Part shown: in pieces, positions 1 through 11,493 of the stretch
Position numbering within the stretch: the first letter of the stretch is position 1
Layout of the letters: every line of letters starts with the position of its first letter
From: Nemertoderma westbladi
Lineage: Eukaryota > Xenacoelomorpha > Nemertodermatida > Nemertodermatidae
Direction: 5' to 3'
DNA: 46,354 nt
Assembly (NCBI GenBank): GCA_032718475.1
Contig: JAUCBJ010004654.1
Location: 1-46,354 of the forward strand
Position numbers and translations under genes: made by a program
Notes under the pieces: model-generated
Database searches by the model: none
What the model saw: only the letters and a program-made list of their open reading frames with translations
What the model was told of the DNA's origin: nothing

Positions 1-5
1 ACTTG

Positions 6-700
6 ATGACACTTTGGTTTGACCCCTCCCCCCCCCCCCCCCCCTATGCTGACGCGTCAGCTTTAATATAATGCGATAAAAAGAATTACAATGTCGTAAG
101 GCAGTACTTCTCAGGATTAATTACTTCTTGATTCTTTTGAAAGTCTGAGCAATTCATAATTGATAAAACTTGATTAAACACAAATGTAATTAACAAATTA
201 AATAAATAACAAAATAGCAGGAGGCTACATTTGGATTTCGTCATTTTTGACACCATGGGTCTTCTAGTGTTAAACATACAAGAAAACGTTTTGTACCTAC
301 ACTTAAAACTCAATTGCCTTAAATTTATTAAAGTTGTTACAATTTAATTGTAACAACTTTAATAAATTTAAGTCAAATATTAGGTTATTAATTAAGTTTT
401 ATTCACTACAGTCCATCTCGACAATTTTGTAATGTTAGGTAGAAGGTACATATTGCTTATGTACTGTACCAACAGATGGCACTACTAAAATATGTTGGGT
501 GCATACTGACAAACTCATCTTGCTTTATTTGACACCAGAGTTTATACTGAGAAAAAAGAACCAAAAAGGAAAGAAAGGTATGAAAAGCACATTTTATAAA
601 AAATCAGCTGACACCTTGGCTATACCCCTCTCCCCCCCTGATGACACTTTAATGACACCCCTCATTGACCCCTCCCTCCCCCCCCTCGGTGCGTCAGCTG
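6..700. repeat. C-rich short direct repeats (6-61 and about 605-700)
   Basis: A segment beginning GATGACACTTT, running into a C-run and ending GCGTCAGCT occurs at 6-61 and again at 640-700, and a related TGACAC...CCCCTC unit lies just before the second copy (605-638). Both copies end in a short Ter-like GCGTCAGCT word. The DNA between them (62-604) is AT-rich and has no credible gene. The two copies could be the ends of a small repetitive element, but no target duplication was identified. Confidence 0.5.
318..372. repeat. Perfect palindrome, 27-bp arms with 1-nt spacer
   Basis: The arms 318-344 and 346-372 are exact reverse complements separated by one T at 345. They start CTTAAATTTATT and meet at ACAATT-T-AATTGT. 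Such a palindrome would extrude as a cruciform or fold as a long hairpin in RNA. No ORF or transposon boundary is visible beside it. Confidence 0.9.
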
Positions 701-760
701 ATTTGTGAACGGCCCCTAACCGGGATTGAAATATAATGTATTATGGTTGGGGTACTAGAA

Positions 761-2927
761 CTAAGTACACCCAGCCTCCGCAGCAGCAGACATAACCCCA
801 GTTTCTGCTACCGATCGCATTTGCTGGCCAGTCTTATGTCTGTGGGAGCCTCTTAGGCACATTAGGGCAGATTTAACCAGCACATTAGATTGACCAATGT
901 AGAATATGGGGATTCCTGCTTAACTGATAAGGATAACAACAGCGCAATCATGTTCACAAAAGCATGTGTGCACCTACTCATCCCCCCAGGTTGTGGCCAT
1001 CACAAACGGTCAAAATCCGGCATGTTCAATTGAGTTGACTCGTTCTCTATACCTCCTGCGTTTCTCCCCTTCATGCGTGGAGTATGCTGAACTTATCGAC
1101 TGTGGGTTGGACACACAGAGGGGTCGATCATAATCTGCTCGAAAGTTCCACCCCAAACTCCACTCACTGCTATATCCAGCCAGGAATCTAACTCCCTGGA
1201 TGTGCTATGCAGCCTAAACTGCTCATCATCGACTCGCTGTAGGTGGGGTTCTGTTTCGATGCTATGTGTGACTTCTGACAACAACTCTGCTAGGCAATCT
1301 CTTATGGCATTATGGTGAATACGTAGAAACCCTCTGTATGGGCAGTGAAGACAGTGTGAAACGGTAAATACTGAACCACAAACACAAGTCGCAGGTAGCC
1401 TCTCTGGAATCCAGCCATACTTCAAACAAAGGCTGTCATGGAATGCAGTTTTGTGTAGGGACATGCCTGGTTTAGAGATAGGCAAAGCATTTAGCCATGC
1501 TGAGGCTCTTTTCTCTTTAGCCAGGTTCCCGCAGTATTGTTTCTCTCTATCCAGGTTATTGTGCAATGTTTCACGTTGATCGAGCTCCTTCTTTATCGCG
1601 AGCTGGGAATCCCGTGGGAGTATGTCCTGTTCTGGTTCCATTGATTGGAAGGGCGCACACAACTCAACTGAGCATTTATAACTACCAATTAGATTTGTCG
1701 GCTGTGATATCGCTAAGCCTCCCTCTCTGACTGGGAGGGATAAAAGGTCCTACTCTAATTCGCCTGGAGGGGATCTCCCAGTTATGGTTGGAAGTAGTCT
1801 ACTGGTAACTAATTTCTCATAAGTATCCAGGGCATCCACAAAGCCTGGAGTTGTTCTCGCTAGATATTCCAACTTTGGCTGCAAGCCAAATTTCATGCAG
1901 CTATAAGCTGGATGAGGAGCATTCACTGCAAAACCGATTAGCCGATTCAGCTGCTCAGTTATATCCAAAACATGCCTGCTGATATATTCCCCACAGGCCG
2001 CATCGCTACCAATGACAGAACCTAGGACCCGGTGTCCGTCAGTTATTTGTACACCTGTTCCTCCGAATAATAATATAGCCTCACCCCGGTGTTCCTCTTT
2101 AACTATGAGATATGACTTCACAGCGTTGGGGAAGTAACCATACCCTGGACCAATGCAACAGATTCGATCCCAAAACTCCCGTAAGTGTGGTAGATGCCCT
2201 GTGAGGTTGTTATCATTGGCATACCACTTCTGTAGTGTCTTGGCGGCTGAACTGGAGCTGAAACCCGGTTAACATCAACTGAACCAGAGTTGATGTTGGG
2301 CCCCCCTGGGCTTTGGGTCGCTACAGCCTCTTGGTTTATTTCTTGATTGGTTGAGGTTTCTTCATCAACCGCTAATTTCTTTATCATCCGTAGTGTACCA
2401 ATAGTATACATCACCACTGCTATTGGGTCGCCTTGTGTCGACCCCTCCTCTAACCACACAACATCATTGTCAACATACATCGGTACTGGTTCACGATATG
2501 TATTAGTGAGAACAACCGATAATGCAGGTCAGATAACTGGTGAGTTCAATAGGGTCTGGCGTCTGTTTAAAGCATTGGAAGCATCCAGTAGTAGAATGCC
2601 TTCGCATTCTGTCTCAGAGTAAAACTCTCTCAGTGAGTGTACTGCATGCTCAATGCCAGGTATTTGGCCGAGACATAACTGAACATTTCCAACAAGTTAC
2701 TCCAGATCAGGCCTTACACATCTCATTATGACCTTCCCCACAATACGCCATAGGACTTCCCCAACTCTGATCGGTCTAACACCCAGCTTCTTGTCTAGTG
2801 GTACCAGCCGACCAGCAACAAAAGCTACTAGACTATTTGGGTCCAGGTATTCGACAGCCAAACACTTTGCTATACCTGCAACAGTGCTTCGTAAATCAAA
2901 AGAAGTCCTTCCGTCGTAGTGATCCAT
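761..2927 (-). pseudogene. Decayed reverse transcriptase of a retroelement (RVT_1 type)
   Basis: Read on the minus strand, the frames from 2927 to 761 give a collinear reverse transcriptase broken by frameshifts and stops. An N-terminal segment ends near 2697 (VRPIRVGEVLWRIVGK). Motif A follows (LLLDASNAFN, near 2580), then motif B (GSTQGDP, near 2445). Motif C, near 2200, reads YAND instead of YADD, so a catalytic aspartate is lost. A segment with LPVREGGLAI (near 1720) follows, then a C-terminal domain with a CVCG...C..C cysteine pattern (near 1380) and a basic tail. In-frame stops include one after the motif A segment and one near 1010. Recall suggests that proteins of this type are common repeats in cnidarian and sponge genomes, but I cannot assign the clade. 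It is a dead copy. Confidence 0.8.
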
Positions 2928-4134
2928 AGTGATGTATCCTACCTTATTCCCCTTAGAAACATTGCATTGAAATGAGAAACAGTTTGATAATAATTTACAT
3001 TGGCTGAAGTGGAATGGTTGTATATATCAATTTAAGAATGATTTTCGCGGGATCTCACAAGACTTTTAAAATTCAGCTGCTTCCAGAATTTTGAAAACCC
3101 ACTATTTTTCAAGAATTTTTATGCAATATTTAAATTTGCATATGCAAGACGTTACTGCAAGTTCTCAATAACACCAGATTTGGAAAGGCCTTGTTCAGTA
3201 GACCATTAATTCCATCAATTTAGACCATTCAATTCGAACCATATCCTAATGAAATTTTGCTTGTTTTTCAGAAATTAAGAATAAAATTTTTTTTTAAAAA
3301 TTACTGGCATTTTTATTAAATTTGGCAGTGTGTAGTGAGGACAACGGTGATTAAAAAATTTTTTTTCATGTTTTGAAATATTGGCTAAAAGATGGGACAG
3401 GTTTCATTCGATTCTTGCAATGTCATTTTTTTGGCCAATTTGGCCACCTCTGGCCCACAGTAGTGAGGAACAACTATGGAATAGCCGAGCTTATTCCAGT
3501 CTCCGAACTTCCATCCCTATCCTTAAGAAGGATAGAATAATTCGCCTTCATTGCCAGTGACAAACTTCCAGTAAAACAAAACAAACTTCATACTCCCGGA
3601 TACATAGTACATTTTACCAGCTGCAGACTCGAACAATGCCCACGTTTCTCCAAAGGTAGGATTTCACAACCACGCATTGCAATTCGTAGAATCCTCTATT
3701 GCATATATTGTGTGTGTAGAATCCTCTATTTCATATATTGTGTGTGATCAGGACACAACATCTGGGTATGTCCGACGCTTTCTGCAGTCTGTGATTCCTG
3801 CTGCTTTCGTGGTCATTTGCAAGGGGCTAGTTGCCATATCAAATGTCCATCCAAGGACAAACTAGCCACCAGAAACTTAGTCATGTTTGAAATGTTTGCT
3901 AACTCGTACCTCAAGACAAGGGCTCAATACAACACGGGTAATGTACTTTGATTGTACTTTAATTGTACTTTTAATTCCTGATGACCGATCTTGAAAGGGA
4001 TTGGAAAGGGTGGACGGACACGCAAGTGTCTACTAACGACAAGAGTGGTCTTCGGTGAACAGTTGTAACTACGAGCTTGGAAAGAACTCAGAAAGCTTTG
4101 GTATCAGTTGACCCTCACCCAACATGACTGACAC
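2928..4134. other. Intergenic/intronic AT-rich DNA, no gene seen
   Basis: No reading frame here resembles a protein family. The only clear structure is a 30-bp unit repeated twice head to tail at 3687-3716 and 3717-3746 (one mismatch). A few short TGTACTTT repeats lie near 3945-3972. Confidence 0.6.
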
Positions 4135-4269
4135 TGGTAATGTCACAAATCCGTACCCGTGGATATAATTTTTTTGCTCGAAAACAGGTCTCTCTGGGAA
4201 AAGACTCTTGTCTTTTTTTTCACAATTCAGTTACTAGTCAGTCTCCATGGGAAAACACTCTAATATTTT

Positions 4270-4400
4270 CGGGAACCAAGGTTTCAGAGACGGCTTTTCT
4301 AACCAAAACAATAAACGATGTTGTTACCAATTGAGGAAAAGGAGCAGGTTACAGAGGCAGCCTTTTCTATCCAAAACAATAAACAATATTGTTAACATGT
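4270..4400. repeat. ~65-bp tandem repeat, diverged partial copies
   Basis: Two units contain CAGAGRCRG followed by TTTTCTA.CCAAAACAATAAAC and then GAGGAAAAGGAGCAGGTTACAG. The same unit reappears about 41 kb away at 45748-45905 in better-preserved tandem copies and in the same orientation. This marks a dispersed local repeat family. Confidence 0.7.
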
Positions 4401-4834
4401 AATGTAATGGTTGAATTAGACTGGTATTATCTGTCATTGCCTGGGTTTGTTGGTACAATTTCTTTCTTTTTCTAGTTAACCTGTAGGTGAAGAAAGACAC
4501 ACTTTCGCAAATTCATTAGTACAACTTCACTTGTATCAGTTTCAGATGAGATCACCTCTGTATCCTTATCCTGACTTATTTTCTAGAACATTTTCTAGAA
4601 CAGAAATAAAACATGCTAGAATCAATTTATAATGTATTTCCAAGTATAAAATTTGCATTAGAAAAAATGAAAAAGAGTGGGATATATTTGCATATGCGCT
4701 GGTTGATGGGTATTCCACCATCCTGTTTCGTTTTCCATCATGCTTGTCTTCTTCACCTATAGACATCCCTTTCTATGTGGTGGATTTTCATTTTAATATT
4801 TAATTATTTAATTACAATATATGTTATGCTGCAG

Positions 4835-4957
4835 ATATTGATGAATGTATTATCAATACTCATAACTGCCACATTGATGCCAGCTGCACAAATACTATTG
4901 GTTCATTCACATGTGCATGCAATAATGGATATTCTGGTGACGGTGAATCATGCACAG
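4835..4957 (+). CDS. cbEGF exon 1 of an EGF-repeat host gene
   Basis: This 123-nt exon lies between CTGCAG (acceptor) and GTAAGT (donor), phase 1 at both ends. It encodes one complete six-cysteine EGF module starting DIDEC and ending near GDGESC. The Ca2+-binding consensus (D-I-D-E-C) and the Asn/Asp hydroxylation pattern C-x-N-x4-F-x-C (CTNTIGSFTC) are both present. Such modules form extracellular Ca2+-stabilised rods in fibrillin-, Notch- or uromodulin-like proteins. There are no stops and the splice signals are intact, so it looks functional. Its closest relatives in the window are the exons at 34138 and 39738; it differs from the latter at about 10 of 123 positions. The rest of the gene is outside the window or absent, so the product cannot be named. 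Confidence 0.88.
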
Positions 4958-5560
4958 GTAAGTTATTTTAGCATACAATATTTCATATTGAATAATTATA
5001 TGTGGTAATGGCCCTTATAAAGAAATAACGAAATGAGATAACGTTTCCACTTCAAGACATTTTGCCCTATAGCGCAAACTTTAGAAGCGCAGATGGACAC
5101 AGCCTGTGTTCTTGAACTTTTATGCCAAGCAATTTGCAGGTTAATTTATACGGATTAAAATCAAGGAGACGGTGGAAGATTTTTAATTTCAGACATTTCC
5201 CCATCTAGTGGCAGACTGGAGAACCGCTGATGGATCACCTTCCTCTCAAAGACACATAATTTTAAATTCGATCGAGCGAACCTGGAACTCGAAGTAGTTT
5301 TTATCCCCGGTTGTGATTTCAATTCCGAGATTACATTTCATGTCTTCTCCTCAGGTGTTTATAAGGGTCGGATAAATATTATGAACCGTCAATAAACCCT
5401 AAATGATATTTATGTCTCGGCCATGACTGACTTGGGATTTATTCTGTCGTTATCGTACTTTCTATCTCCCAATAACCAACTTTTGTACTGGTCTCAACTC
5501 GAGGTAATTGCTTGTGTTTGTTGATATGTTCATACTGCCAACCAATATCTACGGACACGC
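4958..5560. other. Intron start; duplicated flank then unassigned DNA
   Basis: The first ~65 bp after the exon match the intron starts after the other two EGF exons. The rest shows no gene. A segment near 5170-5240 weakly resembles 11066-11160, which may be an old repeat. Confidence 0.5.
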
Positions 5561-5732
5561 AAACAATATGTAGATGAAGCTATCGCAATCTTGGCTGAAT
5601 CAAAACCAAATCCGGAAATAAAGGAGAAGAAAGATGAAAAGACGATGAAACAATTAGAATTTCTTTCCCTTCAGTTACCATGTTTCAACGAATTTTCAAA
5701 TTTCCGAATGGCTTTTAGCAGATCTGGTTATC

Positions 5733-7429
5733 TTGCCCAGTGAGCGAAAAATCCGAGATCTCAAGAGTAGAGTGTCCAGTGACTTAATTGTAAAATCCTT
5801 GTTAAACAATACAGGAAATTCCTTACAGAACTTTGTCTCCGTTATAGTAGATGAAATCAAGATTAAACCATGGTTTATCTACCAGGGACATAGCGTTTTT
5901 GGTTATGCTGAAAACAATCCTGGGTGTTTAGCTACATCTATAGTTTGTATTATGCTCAAACTACTCCATGGTGGTCGATCTGCCATGGTTTCTATGTCTC
6001 CAGTCTGTAATTTGATGCCAGAATTTCAAATGGATAAGATCAAGGAAGTTCTACAATTAATTAAACAGCATGTAGGGTTTTCTTTGGTCATTATGTCGGA
6101 CAATCTGCATGTAAATCAGAAATTTTTTGCTTCATTTTCTTGTTTCTGTTCGGATGGATAGTCCTGTCCTTGGTTCTGTCCTTGGATAGTTCCACACCCC
6201 ATTGAGACTGATAAACCATGTTATTAATGATGTTGTTCATATTTGGCAATGTATTCGAAATAATTGGTTTACTGAACTAACGAAACAACGTAATGTTAAA
6301 TGGTAATACTGGTTGTTGGAGTGACATTGTAAAACGTTACAACAAGGAAAAGTCATCCATTTTGAAGATGACAGAACTAACAAATGCAGCGGTCCATCCA
6401 ACTCGTATTCAACACCAGAATGTTAAACTGGTTGCCAAGATATTTTTGGACAAAACAGTAGCGGCTCTAAGAAGTTCCGATGACAACTGTGATGGGACTG
6501 TTTATATAGTCGAATTGTTCCTCTATTGGTGGAAAGTTGTAAATGTCCAGAGTTATGGCGAGTCAAAGCAATTCTGTGATCCATATCGGCAGGCCATAAC
6601 TGGTCCAATTTGTGACACCATTGTTCACTTAGAAGAGTTTGCAAAACTTTTCGAAAATATCGTTCCAGCTATAGGAAAAAAAAGTATTCAAACTCTTACT
6701 CAGGATACTCGGTTAGCGCTTATCCGATCTACTCGAGGACTCAGTGCACTGTCTATATGCCTTATTAAGAATGGCTTCAATTACGTGCTAACAGGTAAAC
6801 TAGAAGCCGATCTGATTGAAGGTGAAATTAGTATTTTCCGAGGTTCATCTGGTTGAAATTTTTATCTTAGCCACAAATACGTTGCTTCTGGATTCCACAG
6901 TCGAGGTTTACAAACGTTAGCTAAGATGGATAACGTACCTCACAGTGAACATCCCCGAAGTTGTCCTAGTTGTGAATCAAAACTGACTAAAGAAATATTA
7001 TTATCAGTTGATTCAGTGTGGGAGCGTGTTGAAAAGGCTTCACAGGAGACTTTCACTAGTTGCGTCTATGTTGCTGGATACCTCAGTAGAAGAGTTCCCG
7101 AATTAGACAACAGTTCCGGTTCTGTCCCTGCAAACACAGAGTTTGTGGAACATCTTTCGAGAAACAGCCACCTACTCCCTTCTGTTGATATCGCCTTTTG
7201 TGTTACAGCCTGTTCCATTTGCTTAGATGATATTGATCCTGGAGTGATAATGTGTTATAAGCAGGTAGTTTCCATAACATCGGTTATTGCTTCTACTTAT
7301 AATATTACAGTCACGAATAAAGCGTGTTCTATTTTAGCGAATATGCTACTGAATGGGATGCAGAAACGTAGTTCAGATTTCTGTGAATGGGTAGTCGAAG
7401 AGGGGGTGAAAATAAAAGAGAAACTATAA
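5733..7429 (+). pseudogene. Broken P-element/THAP9-like transposase
   Basis: Three collinear pieces form most of a P-superfamily transposase. The first (5733-6161) has the RNase H-like core segment with VDEIKIKPW, then GYAENNPGCLATS and LLHGG, and ends at SDN near the next acidic position. A frameshift around 6150-6300 separates it from the second (6293-6856), which includes the HPTRIQHQNVKLVAKIF stretch typical of this family. The second piece ends at a TGA (6854) in an otherwise continuous frame, because the third piece (6926-7429) is in the same phase. Just before 6293 a shifted frame still encodes IRNNWFTE, another family signature. A poorly preserved open stretch lies upstream (5560-5730). 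No THAP zinc finger or terminal inverted repeats were identified. It is inactive. Confidence 0.8.
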
Positions 7430-8013
7430 AGCGTCAACGAATCACCAACACCATTTAGTCAACAACACTTTGGAGAGAATATTATGAACATATTTATCTA
7501 CAGGGGAGTCAATCAGGCATTACTATGTATAAGCAAAAATTGATTTTTTTATGTAATTTATAATACTATGGAATATTTTAGTATTAATTAAAAAATAAAA
7601 ATTTAAAGTTTTATTTTAATGTTTATTTAATGTTGATTAAAAATATTAATTAAAATTTGTTAGAATCAATTACGTGGGAATTGTTTCTACATAAAGCTAA
7701 AGCCACTATGGTGCAAAACAACCTAAAACAATCTAAAAACAACTCAAACGTGTTCTAGAATATAAAAATGCTGTCATTACATGCTAGAATAAAAATGTTA
7801 ATAGTTTTACATGCACGAAAAAAATCTACAAATTAATTAATGAAGAGCCATTTTCAGGGCCATTGTTTTGTTTTTACTTTGTGGGGGAATGGGGGGGGGG
7901 GGGGGGGGGGTAGATATGGGAGGAATTGATGGTCTCCCCTATACTGTATATCTATAATATAACTTAGCTGATTGGAACAAGTACACCCGGTATGTCAATA
8001 TTATACATATACT
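7430..8013. other. AT-rich DNA with a G20 tract, no gene seen
   Basis: A run of 20 G lies at 7891-7910. The surrounding DNA is AT-rich and has no supported coding region. It may be the 3' part of the P-like element, but no terminal repeat was found. Confidence 0.5.
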
Positions 8014-8991
8014 CCAGTCCCTGGCTTTAGACCCCGTAGGAATTTTGGGGTGGACGGGGTTTCTCACCGAATCCTAGTTGGACATACATATATGGGTGAA
8101 AAAAACTTGGGTAGACTTTCTGGTTCCTGGGCGTAAGTTTTTTATAGCCATTTGTTTTGTGCGTCCGTGAGCTGTTCACAATTTCAAAAATTGTGGCGAT
8201 TTGAGTATTTACTATGACAGTTTACTATGACAACGTAACATAATAATACACTTTAAAAATTGTGGTGAAAGTGGTAAAACATACCAGCGAATTTTTGCGT
8301 TATACGCCACATAATATACAGTACCTGTTTTTTAATACATTGTGAAAAGATCCAATTATTTCATGTAATAATGTTACCTATACATATTTTATATGCTGTG
8401 CAAGTAAATACATTGTGTTCTAGAATACTAGCTACTAATTTATAGCTATTAATAAAATTTGTTACATCATTTTAAGTATTTATTTTTAACATCATTTTAA
8501 GTATTTATTTTAAACATAAATCATTAATTTAACATAAAAACAGAAAGCAAAAGTCCCGAAGTCACCAATAATGTTCGTTAAATGGTATTTTCCGAACTTC
8601 AGGGTCCCCATAAACATAACCATGTAGGCTAATTATTTCTGTTACTGCACATCTTTCGCTATATTTTTCAATAAGAAATATCACAGAATTGTTCTAGAAC
8701 AATTTACAAACACATTATATTAAAGCAAATATATGTTATTAAAAAATCATTAAAAAATCATATGTGGCATATAATGCAAAAGTACCAGTAGCTAACAAAA
8801 CTGTGTTAGCTACAGTTTCATATTGTTTGATACGGGTATATATATTTTATACGTAAGAAGGCCCTTCTTATTTTATTTATAATGTAGAAAGAAGGTGTTA
8901 AAAGTACAGTACATATAATAAATAATATAATTATTTATCTTGTTTCGCAAATCAATCGCAAAGGTCAGTTGATATCGCTAAGGAAAGAGGA

Positions 8992-10377
8992 ATGGAAATG
9001 GAAGAGATCCTTAGTTTCGATATCACACCATCGTCTTTGATTGATAGTCATGGTGCTACAACTAAGCCAATGAAATCCAGTTTAATTTCTGAGTTAATGA
9101 GAATGATGGAAAGTGTAGACATGAATTTTGAAAAAGACACCGCACTAAAGACATGTCTTGTTGTTGATGTTATGAATCAACTTCGCAGAATACCACTAAA
9201 GGGAAAGGGAACATTTCGTGAAATTTTCGAAGCGTTCAACCGTATTGTGAAGAGTGTCTGCATATTTAATCGAGTTGATTACGTTTTTGACAGTTATCTA
9301 CCATCATCGATCAAAAATGCAGAGAGAGAAAGACGATCTTCAGTTCAACAACTACCACTCACCTCCATTACTTCTGATGTGATGATTCCAGTTCAGATAG
9401 ATAGGTTTTGGGCATCAGGAGAAAATAAAGTATTGTTACAAGATGCGCTTAAAGGATTCATATTGGGTGTGTTGGAAAACCAACCGTGGGCACTATCTTA
9501 AGTGGTGTAGTTTGCGAAGATGAATCTATACCTGGAGTAATTCTAAAAGCGAACAGTGGAGGAGCGATCGAGGGTCTGGTGAAGTTCAACATTGAAGAAG
9601 CAGACCTGCGTCTCATTCCGCATATTTTGAACGCGGTTAAAGATGGATCTGAAAGAATCATCGTGCTCTCAAATGATACCGATGTGTTGGTGCTGCTCAT
9701 CCATTTCTACAACACTTTTCACGAGAATGGTTTGTCAGAGTTATGGATGAGAAAAACGTCAACAGAACTTATCCCAATTCATCGACTTGTGGAACAGATC
9801 GGTCCTATTAGTGAGGCTATACTTGCATGTCATTACCTCACTGGATCTGATGTTACTAGCAAAATAGGCACCGAAAGGGCAGCCCTAAAGGTGCACCCAG
9901 AACTCTATTTAAAGAACTTCGGGCGATGTTTCCCACCTAATAAAGAATCATTCAAACATGCAGAGCAATATTTGGTTAAGGTCATAAAGCCACGATCGAC
10001 TAGTAAAACGTTTGACAGTCTTCGATCCGAAATCGTTAGACAAGAAGGTGCTCCAAACTTATTAAACCTTCCTTGTTCAAGTCATTCATTGCAGGGTCAT
10101 TTGTTGCGCGCCTTCTACAATGTTTATTTGTGTACATCCATCAGTATTAAATAGTAACTCGCCCAACCTAGAACCAACAGATTATGGATGGTCTATTAAT
10201 GAGAATGACTCATCAATCATGCCCGATCCTTGGAATAATGAACTACCTAAATGGGCGACGGTTACTTGCTTCTGCAAGAAGTGCAATACTATGCGATGCA
10301 GATGCCGGAAAGATATCGTTTCTTGCACATCATTTTGCAAATGCAATTTTGAAATGGAGTGCGAAAATATTCCATAA
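8992..10377 (+). pseudogene. FEN/PIN-like nuclease protein in a TIR element, frameshifted
   Basis: Three overlapping frames (8992-9501, 9486-10154, 10120-10377) make one collinear protein of roughly 450 residues. The N-terminal part has VVDVMNQLRR and YVFDSYLPSSIKNAERERR, like the first acidic cluster and basic stretch of FEN/XPG-type PIN nucleases. The middle has EADLRLIPHIL, then NDTDVLVLLIHF and LTGSDVTSKIGT, matching the spacing of the family's E..D, D.D and GSD acidic positions. The C-terminus is a tesmin-like Cys cluster (CFCKKC...CRCRK...C...CKC). Homologous sequence in frame continues upstream of the ATG to about 8957 before a stop, so the true start is lost. Two frameshifts (about 9480 and 10120-10150) suggest a dead or recoded copy. 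From recall, proteins of this architecture recur in cnidarian and sponge genomes as uncharacterised proteins; enzymatic activity is inferred. Confidence 0.65.
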
Positions 10378-10632
10378 TAAGAACATTTTATAATTCATAG
10401 CATTTAATTAACATTATATAACATTTCATAATAAATTCACTCAGTGATCATATCAATATAACTATTTTACTGTGCCCTCGTTTCTTTATAACTCGCTTCG
10501 ATTGGTTTATGATGAATTGGAGTAAAACCGTTATATTTGGTTAACTCTGGTAACAACAGCTAAATAATAATTATCATTTGTACTCTTGATTTGGAAAAGT
10601 GATGAGGACACAGATGAATATTTGTATATTTA

Positions 10633-10653
10633 TGACGTCATAAAATGACGTCA
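10633..10653. promoter_or_regulatory. Two CRE-like palindromes (TGACGTCA), 13 bp apart
   Basis: Perfect TGACGTCA octamers lie at 10633-10640 and 10646-10653, next to the inner edge of the right terminal inverted repeat of the element. TGACGTCA is the CREB/ATF consensus. Occupancy is not known, and no equivalent pair is seen at the left end. Confidence 0.5.
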
Positions 10654-10784
10654 TAAAAAACTTAGGCCCAGGAACCTAAAAGTCTACCCAATTTTTTTTT
10701 CTTCATTTTTGGACCCCAAACCCAGTTCAAGTGAGAAACGGCGTCCACCTCGAAATTCCTACGGGACTTAAGGCCAGGGACTGG

Positions 10785-11493
10785 ATTAATATACATTGAT
10801 TCAAAAATAATTAACATCCTGTAATTAATTAGTTAGTAATTCACCGGAGTTTCTGCGCTCAATCGCGATTGAAAATTCACGTTATGGTGATATCTACTTC
10901 ATTGAGCTCCTTTTTCGATGATTTTGAATGAATTTAATTAACTTGCATGTCGGACACCGCTAGCAGTATCCGAATTTCAGTTCTGCCAGTCCTGTAGTAG
11001 AGTTGTCCTTGGATAGTACATAGATTCCAAGATTCAGCATTAACAAATTAGGATCAAGGAAATGGGAAGTATTTAACTTTCAAACATTATACCTTCTAGA
11101 GACAGACAGAATTGTAGATGGATTGGCCTCCTTTGAAAGATACAGCTAATAATGGAGTCATACATGTATCTGCTTCATCAGATTAAAAGCAAAGATATGG
11201 GAGGACATTTAATGTTTAAACATGTAGCCCTCCAGTGGAAAACTATTGGAATTGGCGGTTTCTAAAATTCTCACAAAAATCTCAACTTTTGGTCCTATTA
11301 ATACGTACACTATACACATAGCACATACCCAAACGCATCTAAGCCAAAATTAATGATTTTAGAATACCAAAAGTAAACCAGCTCTAACTTATCATATCAA
11401 AATATCAAAATTTCAAAATCATATCAAAATTTATTGTTAAATTCGGGAATTATGACCAAGTAGTGTTGAAAAACCATTACATTTGCCATTAAT
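10785..11493. other. No gene seen between two transposons
   Basis: This is AT-rich DNA with no supported coding region. It includes a segment (11066-11160) weakly similar to 5170-5240. Confidence 0.5.

Larger units (their letters stand above)
8014..10784 (+). mobile_element. TIR-bounded DNA element carrying a nuclease-like gene
   Basis: The left end (8014-8144) and the reverse complement of the right end (10653-10784) align over about 130 bp at roughly three-quarters identity or better. Both begin CCAGTCCCTGGC and share CCCGTAGGAATTT, GGTGGACG, TTTCTCAC, TTGGGTAGACTTT and GGTTCCTGGGC blocks. The sequence between them (2.5 kb) carries one gene on the + strand, listed separately. I see no clear target-site duplication: the flanks are ATACT on the left and ATTAA on the right. 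The superfamily is not recognised. Stretches 8145-8950 and 10380-10650 inside it are AT-rich and non-coding. Confidence 0.75.

Noticed and set aside
4775-5008. 77-residue ORF across EGF exon 1
   Set aside because: Wrong frame; the exon's true phase gives the six-cysteine EGF module.
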